NCBI RefSeq assembly: GCF_003611695.1
Contig: NZ_RAWE01000028.1
Location: 1-64,000, forward strand
Length of the DNA stretch: 64,000 nt
Source: Corallococcus carmarthensis
Lineage (GTDB): Bacteria; Myxococcota; Myxococcia; Myxococcales; Myxococcaceae
Reading direction: 5' to 3'
Under the pieces are notes generated by a model. It worked only from the letters and a program-made list of their open reading frames with translations, searched no databases and was not told the origin of the DNA. Both the position numbers and the translations under genes were made by a program. This document shows positions 15,666 to 24,991 of this stretch, in pieces (position 1 is the stretch's first letter; every line of letters begins with the position of its first letter).

Positions 15666-16904
15666 CTACAGCAGGCCGCCCTGGAGGGTCCGGTAGGTGT
15701 TGGCCAGCCGCTCGGCCACGTCCGCCGGCAGCACGTTGCGCGCGGAGAACAGCGCGTAGGACACGAACGCGTCCAGCGCCTCCAGCGCCATGGCCCGGCC
15801 CACCGCCTCGCCGCCGCTGGTGGATACGTTGGCGCGCAGCCGGGCCACGTCCACCCGCCCGTCCGGACCCAGCGTGACGCCCTGGTACGCGTTCTCCAGG
15901 CCCGGGGGCGGCGCCTCCACGAAGCCGCGCAGGAGGTCCACGTCCCGGCCCGCCTCGCGCAGCGCGCGGTGCACCAGCGACAGGAGGAGGTTGTAGCGCT
16001 CCTCCGCGGACAACAGCTCCCAGGCCATGCCCTCCACCGCGGGCTCCGGGGCCACGGGCGCCTCCGCGGCCCGCACGGCCAGGTGCCCGCCGCGCACCGC
16101 CTCCTCCACGCCGCTGTAGAAGGCGTACTGGCTGCCCGCGTAGACGGCCCTGAGCGCGCCCAGCGTCGTGCCCCCGCCCAGCTTCGCGAACAGGGCCTCC
16201 TCGCCGGGCAGCGCGCCCTGGGGGCCGGGCGTGACGCGCATGTCGTCCGGGAAGCGGCGCCGCAGCCGGCCCGTCTCCTCCGCGCGCTTGATGCCGGTGA
16301 GCACCAGGTCGCGCGTGCGCTCCGGCAGCTTCACCGCGTCCACCGCCGGGGCCTTCGCCTCCAGGAAGAGGAAGCTGCCCTCCACCATCTCGAAGAGGTT
16401 GAGCACCACCTCGCGCACCACGAACGTCATGGCGCTGTAGAGGCTGGCCTCGGAGACGAGCCCCTGCGACGTGAGCACCTGGCCAATGCGGCGCGCGGGC
16501 GTCACCTGCGCGAGCGCCTGGGTGAGCCGCGCTTCCGTCAGGAGGCCCAGCCGCACCATCACCGCGCCCAGCCGCTCCCAGCGCTCGCTGGAGGTGGCGA
16601 ACACCACCTGCCCGTCGCGGAAGGCCACCGTGCGGCGCACGCTTCCGTGCTGCACGACGAGCTGGCCGGTGCGGATGCCCGAAAGAATCTGGGCGAACAC
16701 CTCCTCGACCGAGAGCGTCCCCAGGCTGCCGGCGAAGAAGCCGGACGCGCCGTGGGATTCCGGGAGGAGCACCAGCCCCTCCGGCGCCAGGAAGTGCGCC
16801 GAAAGGGGCCGGGTGGGAGAGACGACGGCGGCGAGCGGCCGCTCCAGTTCGAGCGAAGCCGCCTCACCGCTCACGCGGGGCGTGGCCCTGGGTTTGGACG
16901 CCAC
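15666..16904 (-). CDS. DUF4388 domain protein
   Basis: A 412-residue soluble protein. Residues about 60-130 form the DUF4388 module (G-F-F-A-G-S-L-G-T-L-S-V-E-E-V-F, then TGQLVV and DGQVVFATSS). A segment resembling the MshEN-like helical pair follows (LGLLTEARLTQALAQ, IGQVLTSQGLV). The C-terminal 150 residues are helical and unassigned. DUF4388 proteins are abundant in myxobacteria and often linked to signalling; the molecular role is unknown. A second DUF4388 protein with a receiver domain lies at 27057-28190. The gene is followed, across a 125-base gap, by a lipoprotein gene. Confidence 0.82.
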   Translation of the reverse strand: MASKPRATPRVSGEAASLELERPLAAVVSPTRPLSAHFLAPEGLVLLPESHGASGFFAGSLGTLSVEEVFAQILSGIRTGQLVVQHGSVRRTVAFRDGQVVFATSSERWERLGAVMVRLGLLTEARLTQALAQVTPARRIGQVLTSQGLVSEASLYSAMTFVVREVVLNLFEMVEGSFLFLEAKAPAVDAVKLPERTRDLVLTGIKRAEETGRLRRRFPDDMRVTPGPQGALPGEEALFAKLGGGTTLGALRAVYAGSQYAFYSGVEEAVRGGHLAVRAAEAPVAPEPAVEGMAWELLSAEERYNLLLSLVHRALREAGRDVDLLRGFVEAPPPGLENAYQGVTLGPDGRVDVARLRANVSTSGGEAVGRAMALEALDAFVSYALFSARNVLPADVAERLANTYRTLQGGLL

Positions 16905-16933
16905 CGCATCCCTCCCTCAACGCGCTGCAAGGA

Positions 16934-18028
16934 CTACTTCGCGCCCTTCAGCTCCGCGTCGATGACGCTCTTGAACTCGTCGAAGGGCTGCGCGCCGGAC
17001 AGCATGATGCCGTTGATGAAGAACGCCGGCGTGCCGCTGACGCCCACCTTGGAGCCGTCCGCCTGGTCCGCCTTCACCGTCGCGGCCTTCTCGCCGGAGT
17101 CGAGGCAGGTGTTGAACTTGGCGGTGTCCAGCTTCAGCTCGCCCGCGTACTTCTTCAGGTCATCCACGCCCAGCGCCTGCTGGCTGGCGAAGAGCTTGTC
17201 GTGCATCTCCCAGAACTTGCCCTGGTCGTTGGCGCACAGCGAGGCCTCCGCGGCCTTCTGCGCCTGCTTGTGGAAGTCCAGCGGGAACTGGCGGAACACC
17301 AGGCGCACCTTGTCGCCGTAGGTCTTCGTCACCTGGTCCACCGTGCCGATGGCACGGCTGCAGAACGGGCACTGGAAGTCGCTGAACTCCACGATGGTGA
17401 CCGGCGCGCCCTCGGGGCCCTTCGCCGGGCCGGTGGCGGCCACCTGCTTGCGCTCCGCGGGCGGGCGCGGGGGCTCGGGCAGCTCGTACTTCACGTTGGC
17501 GCCCTGGCGCAGGGAGTCGAAGAACTTCTGGGCCACTTCCTGCTTCTGCTGGCCGGACAGGAAGTCCACGATCTGCGGCTTCATCTGCTCGTAGGTCGCG
17601 CCCGGGGGCAGCTGGCCCTTGGCGCCCTCGAAGACCTCCTTGATCTTCTCTTCCGGCGGCGCGGGGATCTTGTCGTCGATCTCCGCCTTGAGCAGCTGGT
17701 CCTCGGTGATGCCGCGCTTGGTCGCCTCGGCCTTCACCAGACGCTCGGTGACGAGCCCTTCCAGGCCGCGCTTGCGCAGCTGGAACTTCTGCTTGTCCAG
17801 GTTCGCCAGCGGCTCCTTGATGCGCTCGTTGAGCTCACCGAAGGTGACCTTCTCGTTGGTGCCGAAGGTGGCCACCACGGTGTCCGGCGACGGCTCCGTG
17901 GCATTGGCGGCCTGGGCCTGCGCGGCGGGCGCCTGGGCATTGGCCGGCGCCTTCTCCTTGTTGCAGCCGGCGGTGAGGGATGCCGCGAGGAGGGCGGCCA
18001 GGGCGATGCGAGTAGAGCGCATGGACAT
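16934..18028 (-). CDS. DsbA-like thiol:disulfide lipoprotein with SurA-like N-domain
   Basis: A 364-residue lipoprotein (L-T-A-G-C lipobox near residue 22). After an Ala/Gln/Pro linker, residues about 50-170 are helical with peptidyl-prolyl-isomerase-chaperone (SurA/PrsA N-domain) character: VTFGELNERIK, GLVTERLVKAEA. Residues about 195-364 are a DsbA-type thioredoxin fold with the active site F-Q-C-P-F-C-S-R and the cis-Pro segment V-S-G-T-P-A-F-F-I-N-G. It would form or isomerise disulfides in the periplasm. The chaperone-oxidoreductase fusion is an architecture seen in delta-proteobacteria. The ATG at 18028 is chosen; one at 18022 is also possible. Confidence 0.88.
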   Translation of the reverse strand: MSMRSTRIALAALLAASLTAGCNKEKAPANAQAPAAQAQAANATEPSPDTVVATFGTNEKVTFGELNERIKEPLANLDKQKFQLRKRGLEGLVTERLVKAEATKRGITEDQLLKAEIDDKIPAPPEEKIKEVFEGAKGQLPPGATYEQMKPQIVDFLSGQQKQEVAQKFFDSLRQGANVKYELPEPPRPPAERKQVAATGPAKGPEGAPVTIVEFSDFQCPFCSRAIGTVDQVTKTYGDKVRLVFRQFPLDFHKQAQKAAEASLCANDQGKFWEMHDKLFASQQALGVDDLKKYAGELKLDTAKFNTCLDSGEKAATVKADQADGSKVGVSGTPAFFINGIMLSGAQPFDEFKSVIDAELKGAK

Positions 18029-18084
18029 AGCCCGCCGACTTAATAGAGGTCCCCGGGACTGGCAAGGAATTGCCAGTCTGTCGT

Positions 18085-19029
18085 TCAGGCGACCAGGGGC
18101 TCCAGCTCCAACGCACCCGCGAGGCTTCCGCGGCCCGGCTCACGGCCCTCCACGTCCCGGCGGCGCGCGGTGACGATGTCGAAGCTGGAGGGGTCCGCCA
18201 GCACCTTGCGCACCAGCTTGTGATTGAGCGCGTGGCCCGTCTTGAACGCCGTCATGTGGCCAATGACGGGACGGCCGAACAGCGACACGTCGCCAATGGC
18301 ATCCAAAATCTTGTGGCGCACGAACTCGTCCGGGAAGCGCAGGCCGTCCGGGTTGAGGATGGCCGCCTCGTCCACGACGACGGCGTTCTCCAGCGAGCCG
18401 CCGCGCGCCAGGCCCAGCGTCTTGAGCTTCTCCACGTCGCGCAGGAAGCCAAACGTGCGGGCGCGGGAGATTTCGCGCGAGAAGCCCCGGTCGTTCACGT
18501 CCACGTCGAAGGACTGGCCCTGGATGACGGGGTGCTCGAAGTCGATGGTGCAGCTGATGCGGAAGCGCCGGGCCGGGGTGAGCGAGGCCTGCTTGTCGCC
18601 GTCCGTCACCGCCACGTTCTTCTTGATGACCAGGTACTCGCGCGGCGCGTCCAGCTCATGCGAGCCGGCTTCCATGATGGCGTGGGTGAAGGGGGCCGCG
18701 CTGCCGTCCATGATGGGCACTTCCGGCCCGTCCAGCTCCGCGCGCACGTTGTCGATGCCCAGCGCCGCCAGCGCGGACATCAGGTGCTCCACCGTGCCCA
18801 CCTTCACGCCGTCGCGGCCCAGGGTGGTGGCCAGCGACGTGTCCACCACGTACTCCGCCAGCGCGGGGATGCTCACCGGGCGCGCCAGGTCCGTGCGGAC
18901 GAAGACGATTCCATGCCCCGCGGGCGCGGGCTTCAGGGTCAGCGTCACGGGCAACCCGGAGTGGAGCCCCACGCCGCGGCAGGTGGCCGGCTGGGAAAGG
19001 GTGCGCTGGAAGTCGGTGAACTGGAGCAT
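18085..19029 (-). CDS. lpxC: UDP-3-O-acyl-N-acetylglucosamine deacetylase
   Basis: A 314-residue LpxC, catalysing the committed step of lipid A synthesis in the cytoplasm. Family motifs are intact: opening Q-R-T-L, G-V-G-L-H-S-G, T-V-E-H-L-M-S-A-L (zinc His and neighbour), I-M-D-G-S-A-A-P-F, R-T-F-G-F, and the second zinc site V-R-H-K-I-L-D-A-I-G-D with His and Asp, then G-H-x-x-x-H-A-L-N-H near the end. Start 19029 has GAGG 10 bases upstream. A sigma-54-like promoter lies about 95 bases upstream, which is unusual for a housekeeping cell-envelope gene. Confidence 0.95.
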   Translation of the reverse strand: MLQFTDFQRTLSQPATCRGVGLHSGLPVTLTLKPAPAGHGIVFVRTDLARPVSIPALAEYVVDTSLATTLGRDGVKVGTVEHLMSALAALGIDNVRAELDGPEVPIMDGSAAPFTHAIMEAGSHELDAPREYLVIKKNVAVTDGDKQASLTPARRFRISCTIDFEHPVIQGQSFDVDVNDRGFSREISRARTFGFLRDVEKLKTLGLARGGSLENAVVVDEAAILNPDGLRFPDEFVRHKILDAIGDVSLFGRPVIGHMTAFKTGHALNHKLVRKVLADPSSFDIVTARRRDVEGREPGRGSLAGALELEPLVA

Positions 19030-19477
19030 GTCGGTGTCGCCTCGAGGGACTGCTTCGTACTGACATACGCGGGGTATGGCCCCGTCAGGCCGTTCCACGG
19101 CGGTCTGACGCGCTGCACACAGGAGCAATCAACATGCCACGCGGCCGTGACACAAGAATTGCCTTGGGGGGTGGCCCTGCCCTTCCCAACCCCCTGGAAC
19201 TGCTGGCGCGACAGGGGCCGGGACGGGTTGCGCGATGGGCCGGGGCCCGGACACCCCTCTTGGGAAACCCACCACTGCTCCTCCCACCGTGACAGCGATG
19301 TCCGGAATCCATCCTTCGAACCCCGGCGCCCCCGGCTGGTTTCGCGCCAACCGGGAGTGCGTGTCACCCACGCAACAGAGGCGCGTCTCTATCGCAGGCG
19401 AGTGCCCGGAAGCAAACGCACATCCGGGACTCACCGGGAGTCCGGGGCTTGACGGGAATCATGACGGGGAGGGTGGG
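19030..19477. other. 448-base gene-free region upstream of lpxC
   Basis: This region contains the sigma-54-like element (19124-19139) within the lpxC leader. A small hairpin GGACTC/GAGTCC at 19427-19443 lies 35 bases past the end of the unknown gene that stops at 19478, and may be its terminator, without a T-run. The 280 bases between hold no convincing reading frame, repeat or second promoter. Confidence 0.5.
19124..19139 (-). promoter_or_regulatory. Sigma-54 (-24/-12) type promoter of lpxC
   Basis: On the minus strand the sequence is TGGCATG-TTGA-TTGCT, a close match to the sigma-54 consensus TGGCACG-N4-TTGC(A/T). GG and GC are separated by exactly ten bases. Transcription would begin near 19113, giving a leader of about 84 bases before the lpxC ATG. 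No enhancer-binding-protein gene is adjacent. Confidence 0.6.
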
Positions 19478-20962
19478 TCAGCGAGCAGGCGGCAGGAAGC
19501 GATCCCGCAGGGCTTCCGCGTCCGGCCGGTCGAAGCCGCGGCCCTGGAGGAGGGAGCGGCGGCTGACGGCGTGGAAGGTGGTCTCCAGCGTCTGTGAGAA
19601 CCGCCGGAGGTCTTCCGCCAGCCGGCTGCGGATGCCCGGGCCTTCGGGTGGCCAGGGCAGCTCCACCAGCAGCGAGCTGAAGCGGTCGAAGGCGTCGTAG
19701 TCCGCGTAGCGCAGCAGCTGGTAGCCGCCGTCGTGGAAGTACTCGAGGAACGACTTGAGGGCCTCCAGCACGCGCTCGGCGGAGGCCACGTCCTCGGAGC
19801 GCAGGTGGCTTTCAGCGGCGCGGCACAGCTGGGCGTAGACCCACAGGTCCTTGCGCAGGCGCAGCGCGGCGTCCTGGGCGCTGGTGAGGTGGGCGAAGGC
19901 CTCGTCCCCCAGCGAGCCGTTGGGGGACAGCGCGTCCACCAGCACGACGATCTGCTGGCGCAGGATCGCGGTGAACGCCTCCGCGGCGCGCAGGGGGGCC
20001 GCGGGGTCGCGGTCCAGGTCCACCAGCACCTCGCGGGAGATGCGGTCCGTCTCACGGGCCAGGTCGCGCGCGGCGCGCAGCGTGGCGGCCTGCAGGTGCT
20101 TGGGGCCCGCCTTGGGGGACAGCTCCGTGTGCAGGTAGCTGGCGACGGCGGAGACCTCACCGCGCACCAGGGACAGGAGCACGCGCACGCGGCGCGGCAC
20201 GGGCGGCTGCGATTCCGGATCCACGTGCGTCAGGTAGTGCAGCACGCGGAAGAGGCCCAGGAACGCGGTGGTGAAGAGGGGCCGCGTGTCCGCGGGGAGC
20301 GTGCCCAGGATGTCCAGCAGGCGCACGGAGCGCAGCCGGTCGTACTCGACGCGGAACTCCAGCGGGCGGAAGGGGCGGAAGTAGCGGTTGAGGACGATCT
20401 CCCGCAGCGTCAGCTTGCCCACGTCCTGGAACAGCGACAGGCCGATGAGCGGCAGTTGGAGCAGGTTGTCGAGCAGGTTCTTCAGCGCGTCGAACGCCTC
20501 GCGCACGACGAAGAGGCTCTCCGGCGGGGTCTCCTGGTCCAGCTCTTCTTCAATCAGGAGCCGGCGGACGCGGTCGTCCGCGAGCTGGGTCTCCACGTAC
20601 TTGCGGAAGACCATCTTCGGGTCGCTGTCCGGGTCCTGCAGGTGCCGGGCGACGCGCACGGCGCGCTCCATGGCGTCGCGCACGTCCACCAGTTCCTCGT
20701 GGAAGTCGCGCGTGACGAGCGGCCGGGCGCGGGCATCCACCACGGAGTTGTGGAGGTTCAGGTAGCGCTCCACGGCGCGCAGCCACATCTCGAACTCGAA
20801 GAGCAGCTCCTCGCGGCCCTCCACCGGGACGCCCCGGAGCCAGCGCTCGCGTTCGGCGAGGAAGCCCGCGCGCGTGGCCTGTGAGGCACGCATCAGGTCG
20901 CCGTAGTAGTCGCGGGGACTGGAGAGGACCGTGGGCACGGCGGGCGCGGAGGCTTGGCTCAT
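19478..20962 (-). CDS. Unrecognised 494-residue helical protein
   Basis: I do not recognise this family. The protein is soluble, 494 residues, almost wholly helical and rich in Arg, Leu, Asp and Glu. It has no signal peptide, no membrane segment and no obvious catalytic motif. Codon use is that of its neighbours and it is a full-length frame, so it is a real gene. Notable segments are a proline-free L-x-x-L-L-D-N-L-L-Q-L-P-L-I-G-L-S-L-F-Q stretch near residue 190 and a repeated pattern of acid-base heptads. It lies immediately downstream of ruvB (15 bases) in the same orientation and is probably co-transcribed with it. Confidence 0.75.
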   Translation of the reverse strand: MSQASAPAVPTVLSSPRDYYGDLMRASQATRAGFLAERERWLRGVPVEGREELLFEFEMWLRAVERYLNLHNSVVDARARPLVTRDFHEELVDVRDAMERAVRVARHLQDPDSDPKMVFRKYVETQLADDRVRRLLIEEELDQETPPESLFVVREAFDALKNLLDNLLQLPLIGLSLFQDVGKLTLREIVLNRYFRPFRPLEFRVEYDRLRSVRLLDILGTLPADTRPLFTTAFLGLFRVLHYLTHVDPESQPPVPRRVRVLLSLVRGEVSAVASYLHTELSPKAGPKHLQAATLRAARDLARETDRISREVLVDLDRDPAAPLRAAEAFTAILRQQIVVLVDALSPNGSLGDEAFAHLTSAQDAALRLRKDLWVYAQLCRAAESHLRSEDVASAERVLEALKSFLEYFHDGGYQLLRYADYDAFDRFSSLLVELPWPPEGPGIRSRLAEDLRRFSQTLETTFHAVSRRSLLQGRGFDRPDAEALRDRFLPPAR

Positions 20963-20977
20963 GGCGGAAAGGGAGGG

Positions 20978-22012
20978 CTAGAAGAGCGTCCCCTGTGGGG
21001 TGGGGGGCGGCGTCTTCTTGAAGTACTGGTAGGTGCGCAGCGTGGCGGTGCGGCCCCGGGGCGTGCGCATGAGGAAGCCCTCCTGCATGAGGAAGGGCTC
21101 GTAGACGTCCTCGATGGTGTCGCGCTGTTCGCCCACGCTCGCGGCGATGGTCTCCACGCCCACCGGGCCGCCGCCGAACTTCTCCAGGATGGTCAGGAGG
21201 ATCTTGCGGTCCATCGCGTCCAGGCCGCTGGCGTCCACGCCCAGGCGGCTCAGCGAGTCGTGCGCCAGGTCGTACGTGATGCGGCCGTTGCCCTCCACCT
21301 GGGCGAAGTCGCGCAGCCGGCGCAAGAGCCGGTTCGCGATGCGGGGCGTGCCGCGCGAGCGGGTGGAGATTTCGCGGCTGGCGGCGCGGTCCAGGGGCAC
21401 GCCGAGGATGCGCGCGGAGCGGTCCAGGATCTGCTCCAGGAACTTCGGCTCGTAGTACTCCAGGCGCTCTTGAATCTGGAAGCGGTCGCGCAAGGGGGAC
21501 GTGAGCAGGCCCGTGCGCGTGGTGGCGCCCACCAGCGTGAAGGGCGGTAGATCAATCTTCATCGCGCGGGCGGCGGGCCCGGTGTCGATGGTGATGTCCA
21601 GCCGGAAGTCCTCCATCGCCGGGTAGAGGTACTCCTCCACGGCGGCGTTGAGGCGGTGGATTTCGTCGATGAAGAGGATGTCCCGCTCGTTGAGGTTGGT
21701 GAGCAGGCCCGCCAGGTCGCCCTTGCGCTCCAGCGCGGGGCCGCTGGTGACGTGGATGCCCACGCCCAGCTCGTTCGCGATGAGGTGCGCGAGCGACGTC
21801 TTGCCCAGGCCGGGGGGACCGGAGAACAGGCAGTGGTCCAGCGCGTCACCCCGGCTCTTGGCCGCGGCCACGTACACCTTGAGCTTTTCAACGACCGCCC
21901 CCTGCCCCACGTACTCGTCGAAGGAGCGCGGGCGCAGGGAGACCTCCAGCCGGATGTCTTCCGGCTGAACATCTCCCGAGAGGGTGTCGTCGGACTTCCT
22001 CGCCATCGCCAT
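20978..22012 (-). CDS. ruvB: Holliday junction branch migration helicase RuvB
   Basis: A 344-residue AAA+ ATPase of the RuvB type. The N-terminal R-P-x-x-F-D-E-Y-V-G-Q, Walker [13 protein letters not shown], Walker [11 protein letters not shown], sensor [10 protein letters not shown], and the C-terminal winged-helix [11 protein letters not shown] are all present. As a hexamer it drives branch migration with RuvA. It lies 3 kb away from ruvC-ruvA, separated by two unrelated genes. Alternative ATG at 22006. The 494-residue unknown gene follows 15 bases after its stop. Confidence 0.96.
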   Translation of the reverse strand: MAMARKSDDTLSGDVQPEDIRLEVSLRPRSFDEYVGQGAVVEKLKVYVAAAKSRGDALDHCLFSGPPGLGKTSLAHLIANELGVGIHVTSGPALERKGDLAGLLTNLNERDILFIDEIHRLNAAVEEYLYPAMEDFRLDITIDTGPAARAMKIDLPPFTLVGATTRTGLLTSPLRDRFQIQERLEYYEPKFLEQILDRSARILGVPLDRAASREISTRSRGTPRIANRLLRRLRDFAQVEGNGRITYDLAHDSLSRLGVDASGLDAMDRKILLTILEKFGGGPVGVETIAASVGEQRDTIEDVYEPFLMQEGFLMRTPRGRTATLRTYQYFKKTPPPTPQGTLF

Positions 22013-22131
22013 TCCGACCCTATACAGCGAAGGGGGCGCGTGTCGCTGCCCTTCTGGCGGCGCTAGACTCGGAGCGGCATGCCGACCGGCCAGCCAGGGG
22101 GCCTGTTCCCCTGCCCGAAGGGAGTCGCGTC

Positions 22132-23217
22132 ATGATTTCCGCTTCCGCTCCATTCCGTCCCCTGCCCCTGTTGCCAGAGGCCCGCGCCGAGCGTTCGCCC
22201 GGTCCCCGGTTGCAGAAGCTGCGCCGCGCCGCGCTGGAGGCCCGGGAGGCCTTCGTCCGGGAAGGCCCGGTGGCGGCGGTGGCCACCTGCGACCTCATCA
22301 CGTTCCCCTACCCCACGCTGTTCGCCTTCAGCGGGGCGGCGCTGTCACCGGCGCCGTACGTGATGATGACCAACCGCATGCAGGTGGTGCAGTTCGCGGA
22401 GGCCGGCACCGGCCAGCGGCGCACGCTGCTCTTCAACCCCACCGACTACGAGCGGGGCCACGCGGCGCCCTTCTACCGGGCCCTGCGTGAGCGCTACGGC
22501 GCGTTCCTCTCCGACAAGGTGATGTCCACCCGCCACGGCACGGTGCAGGGCTACCTGGAGCAGCTGGGGCTGACGCCGTCGGACGTGGACTACCTGGCCT
22601 TCGACCACCTGCACATCCAGGACCTGCGCGGCTGGCTGGGCGGTGACGGCGGCCCGCCCGTGTTCCCCCGGGCGAAGCTGCTGGTGCAGCGCGCGGAGTG
22701 GACCATGGTGAAGCACCTGCACCCCATGCAGCACGTGTGGTTCGTGCCCGGGGGCTCGGACATCCCCGAGGAGCGCGTGGTGCTGCTGGACGGGGACACG
22801 TGGCTGGGTCAGGGCGCGGCGCTGCTCAGCACTCCCGGCCACACTCAAGGCAACATGTCCCTGGCCGTGTCCACCGCGAATGAAGTGTTCGTGGTGAGCG
22901 AGAACGGCGTGAGCACGGAGAGCTTCACGCCGCTGTTGTCGCGCATCCCCGGCGTGCGCCGCTTCGCGGAGCAGATGGGCTGGGAGGTGGTGCTCAACGG
23001 CAACACGCGCGAGGACTCGCTGGAGCAGTACGCGTCCATGGTGGTGGAGAAGCTCTTCGCGGGCCCCTCCGCGCACGACCCGTCGTTCGTGAACTTCCAC
23101 CCGTCCTCGCTGCTCACCTCGCACCTGCTGGCCCCCGGCCTGGGCCCCACCGTGGTGCTGCCCGCGCCGAACACGGGCGGGCTGCACCCCACGCCCGCGG
23201 TGCTGCGCGCGGCCTGA
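22132..23217 (+). CDS. Metallo-beta-lactamase-fold hydrolase
   Basis: A 361-residue protein with an MBL-fold core. The metal motif appears as F-D-H-L-H-I-Q-D near residue 160 (the H-x-H-x-x-D pattern), with T-P-G-H-T-Q-G-N near residue 242 and a later metal residue probably in V-S-E-N-G. The N-terminal 60 residues are an extra segment. No signal peptide is visible. Substrate unknown; lactonases, glyoxalase II-like enzymes and arylsulfatases share this fold. AAGGGAG precedes the ATG. It is divergent from ruvB and convergent with the ELWxxDG-repeat gene. Confidence 0.8.
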   Translation: MISASAPFRPLPLLPEARAERSPGPRLQKLRRAALEAREAFVREGPVAAVATCDLITFPYPTLFAFSGAALSPAPYVMMTNRMQVVQFAEAGTGQRRTLLFNPTDYERGHAAPFYRALRERYGAFLSDKVMSTRHGTVQGYLEQLGLTPSDVDYLAFDHLHIQDLRGWLGGDGGPPVFPRAKLLVQRAEWTMVKHLHPMQHVWFVPGGSDIPEERVVLLDGDTWLGQGAALLSTPGHTQGNMSLAVSTANEVFVVSENGVSTESFTPLLSRIPGVRRFAEQMGWEVVLNGNTREDSLEQYASMVVEKLFAGPSAHDPSFVNFHPSSLLTSHLLAPGLGPTVVLPAPNTGGLHPTPAVLRAA

Positions 23218-23220
23218 GCG

Positions 23221-24705
23221 TTACGGCCGGCCGCAGCGCGCCGCGGGCAGGAACGGCAGCGACCAGGGCTCCTCGCCCTGGACCGGGTCGGTGGCGAGGA
23301 AGAAGACGGAGCCGCCCGCGCGCACGAACCCGCGCGGATTCGCGTCGAGCCCCGCCGGCGCGATGTCGCGCATCGGATCCACGCGGTCCGGGTCGCCGTT
23401 GGAGTACCAGCCCTCGCGGCCCCGGCAGGCCGTCGTCGCGGAGAAGAAGAGCCACCCGTCCACCGTGGCGAAGGCCGTGGGGGTGCTGCCCGCGGGGCCC
23501 GGCTCCAGGTCCTGCACGAGCACCGTGCCCTGAGTGGTGCCGTCGGAGCGCCACAACTCGCGGCCGTGCACGCCGTCATCCGCCGCGAAGTACAGCCGCC
23601 CGTCCATCGCCGTCAGCCCGGTGGGCAGCGAGCCCTGGGGCCCCGGCCTCACGTCCTTCACCAGGCGGGTGCCCGGGAGCGTGCCGTCGCTCTTCCACAG
23701 CTCGCCGCCGTGGAGCAGATCTCCGGGTTCGCCGAAGAAGCCCTCCGCGCCGGCCATGAAGTACACGGCGTTGCCCAGCGGCTTGAGCTCTGACGGGTAG
23801 TCCCCCGCGAAGTGCATCAGCGGGAAGGTGAAGACGGGCAGTCCCCGCGTCACCCACAGGGCCGCTTCGCCCCAGCCCATGTCCACGAGGAAGAAGAGGC
23901 GGTCCTTCCCCGCTGGCGTCAGCGAGAAGATGACCGACTGCTCCGGGCCCCGGAAGAGCACCCGCGAAGAGCCGGAGCGCCCCTCCACCACCCAGAGCGT
24001 CACCGAGTCGCCGTACGCCACCAGCGCCAGCTTCCCGTTCCACTCCGTCAGGTCGTCCAGGTACAGCGCGGCGGGCCCGGGCGCGAACTCGTGCGTGAGC
24101 TGCGTGCCCTTCGCCGTGCCGTCCGTGCTCCACAGCTCGCGGCCGCGCACGCCGTCATCCGCGGTGAAGTACAGCCGCCCGCCCACCACCGTCAGGCCGT
24201 CCGGCGCGCTGCCCTGCGTCCCGCGCCGGATGTCCGCCACCAGCACCGTGCCCTTCTCGGTGCCGTCCGACAGCCACAGCTCCGGCCCGTGCACCCCGTC
24301 GTCCGCGACGAAGAACAGCCGCCCGCCCATCCGCGTGAGGAAGCGCGGCGTGCTGCCATACGCCCCGGGACGGACGTCCTTCACCCGGCGCGATTCCGTG
24401 TCGCCGCCGTCGGTGCTCCACAACTCGCGGCCGGACACGCCGTCATCCGCGGCGAAGAAGACGCGCCCGCCCACCTCCACCAGCGCCTCCGGCGCCGAGC
24501 CCTCCGTGCCGGGACGGAGGTCACCCACGGGCCGCGCGGACTGGCCGCACGGCTGCGGTCCTCCGGCAGCCGCCGCTTCGTCCTCCACCGCCGCCGACGC
24601 CACGCCCCACTCCGACACCTCTTCGCCGTCCGCCGCGCCACACCCCACCCCGACGACGCCGGAGAGCAGCAGCACGAGGACCGGAACACCACGCCACGCC
24701 GCCAT
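23221..24705 (-). CDS. ELWxxDG-repeat surface lipoprotein
   Basis: A 494-residue lipoprotein (V-G-V-G-C lipobox near residue 21). The mature chain is built from six or seven repeats of about 48 residues, each with G-R-E-L-W-x-S-D-G-T-x-x-G-T-x-L-V-x-D-x-x-P-G and a F-F-x-A-D-D-G-V-x-G segment, predicted to fold as a beta-propeller. The fourth repeat (A-L-W-V-T-R-G) and the last (R-E-G-W-Y-S-N-G) are degenerate. Such repeat proteins are numerous in myxobacteria and are likely exposed on the cell surface; function unknown. Start 24705 has GAGGAGG upstream. The upstream 286 bases hold a TGGCCGGCCA palindrome (24795-24804) and no clear promoter. Confidence 0.85.
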   Translation of the reverse strand: MAAWRGVPVLVLLLSGVVGVGCGAADGEEVSEWGVASAAVEDEAAAAGGPQPCGQSARPVGDLRPGTEGSAPEALVEVGGRVFFAADDGVSGRELWSTDGGDTESRRVKDVRPGAYGSTPRFLTRMGGRLFFVADDGVHGPELWLSDGTEKGTVLVADIRRGTQGSAPDGLTVVGGRLYFTADDGVRGRELWSTDGTAKGTQLTHEFAPGPAALYLDDLTEWNGKLALVAYGDSVTLWVVEGRSGSSRVLFRGPEQSVIFSLTPAGKDRLFFLVDMGWGEAALWVTRGLPVFTFPLMHFAGDYPSELKPLGNAVYFMAGAEGFFGEPGDLLHGGELWKSDGTLPGTRLVKDVRPGPQGSLPTGLTAMDGRLYFAADDGVHGRELWRSDGTTQGTVLVQDLEPGPAGSTPTAFATVDGWLFFSATTACRGREGWYSNGDPDRVDPMRDIAPAGLDANPRGFVRAGGSVFFLATDPVQGEEPWSLPFLPAARCGRP

Positions 24706-24951
24706 CACACACGCCTCCTCGGGGCGGCGCCGTCCGGTCAGGACCCCCGCACCTGTGCTGGAAATTGATATTTTCAGCGGAATGGGCCAGCTCATGGCCG
24801 GCCAGGATTGCTCAGGGTTGTCGGACCGTGAGCGGCGTGGATCGTCAGATGATTTCGGACCAACGGAGGAACCGTTCGCCGGGTGACGACGGCGGATTCC
24901 TACGGGAATAGGCCTTGCGCGTATTTTCCGAGGATTTCCCGCCCCTGGAAG

Positions 24952-24983
24952 CACCGCGTCTTGCCCTGGAGGGCAGCGCGGTG
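24952..24983 (-). terminator. Bulged hairpin after ruvA
   Basis: Outer stem CACCGCG (24952-24958) with CGCGGTG (24977-24983) and inner stem TGCCC/GGGCA (24962-24966 and 24971-24975) around the loop TGGA. It begins 9 bases past the ruvA stop. No T-run on the minus strand, so a U-less terminator or 3'-end stabiliser. Confidence 0.5.
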
Positions 24984-24991
24984 TCCGGAAG

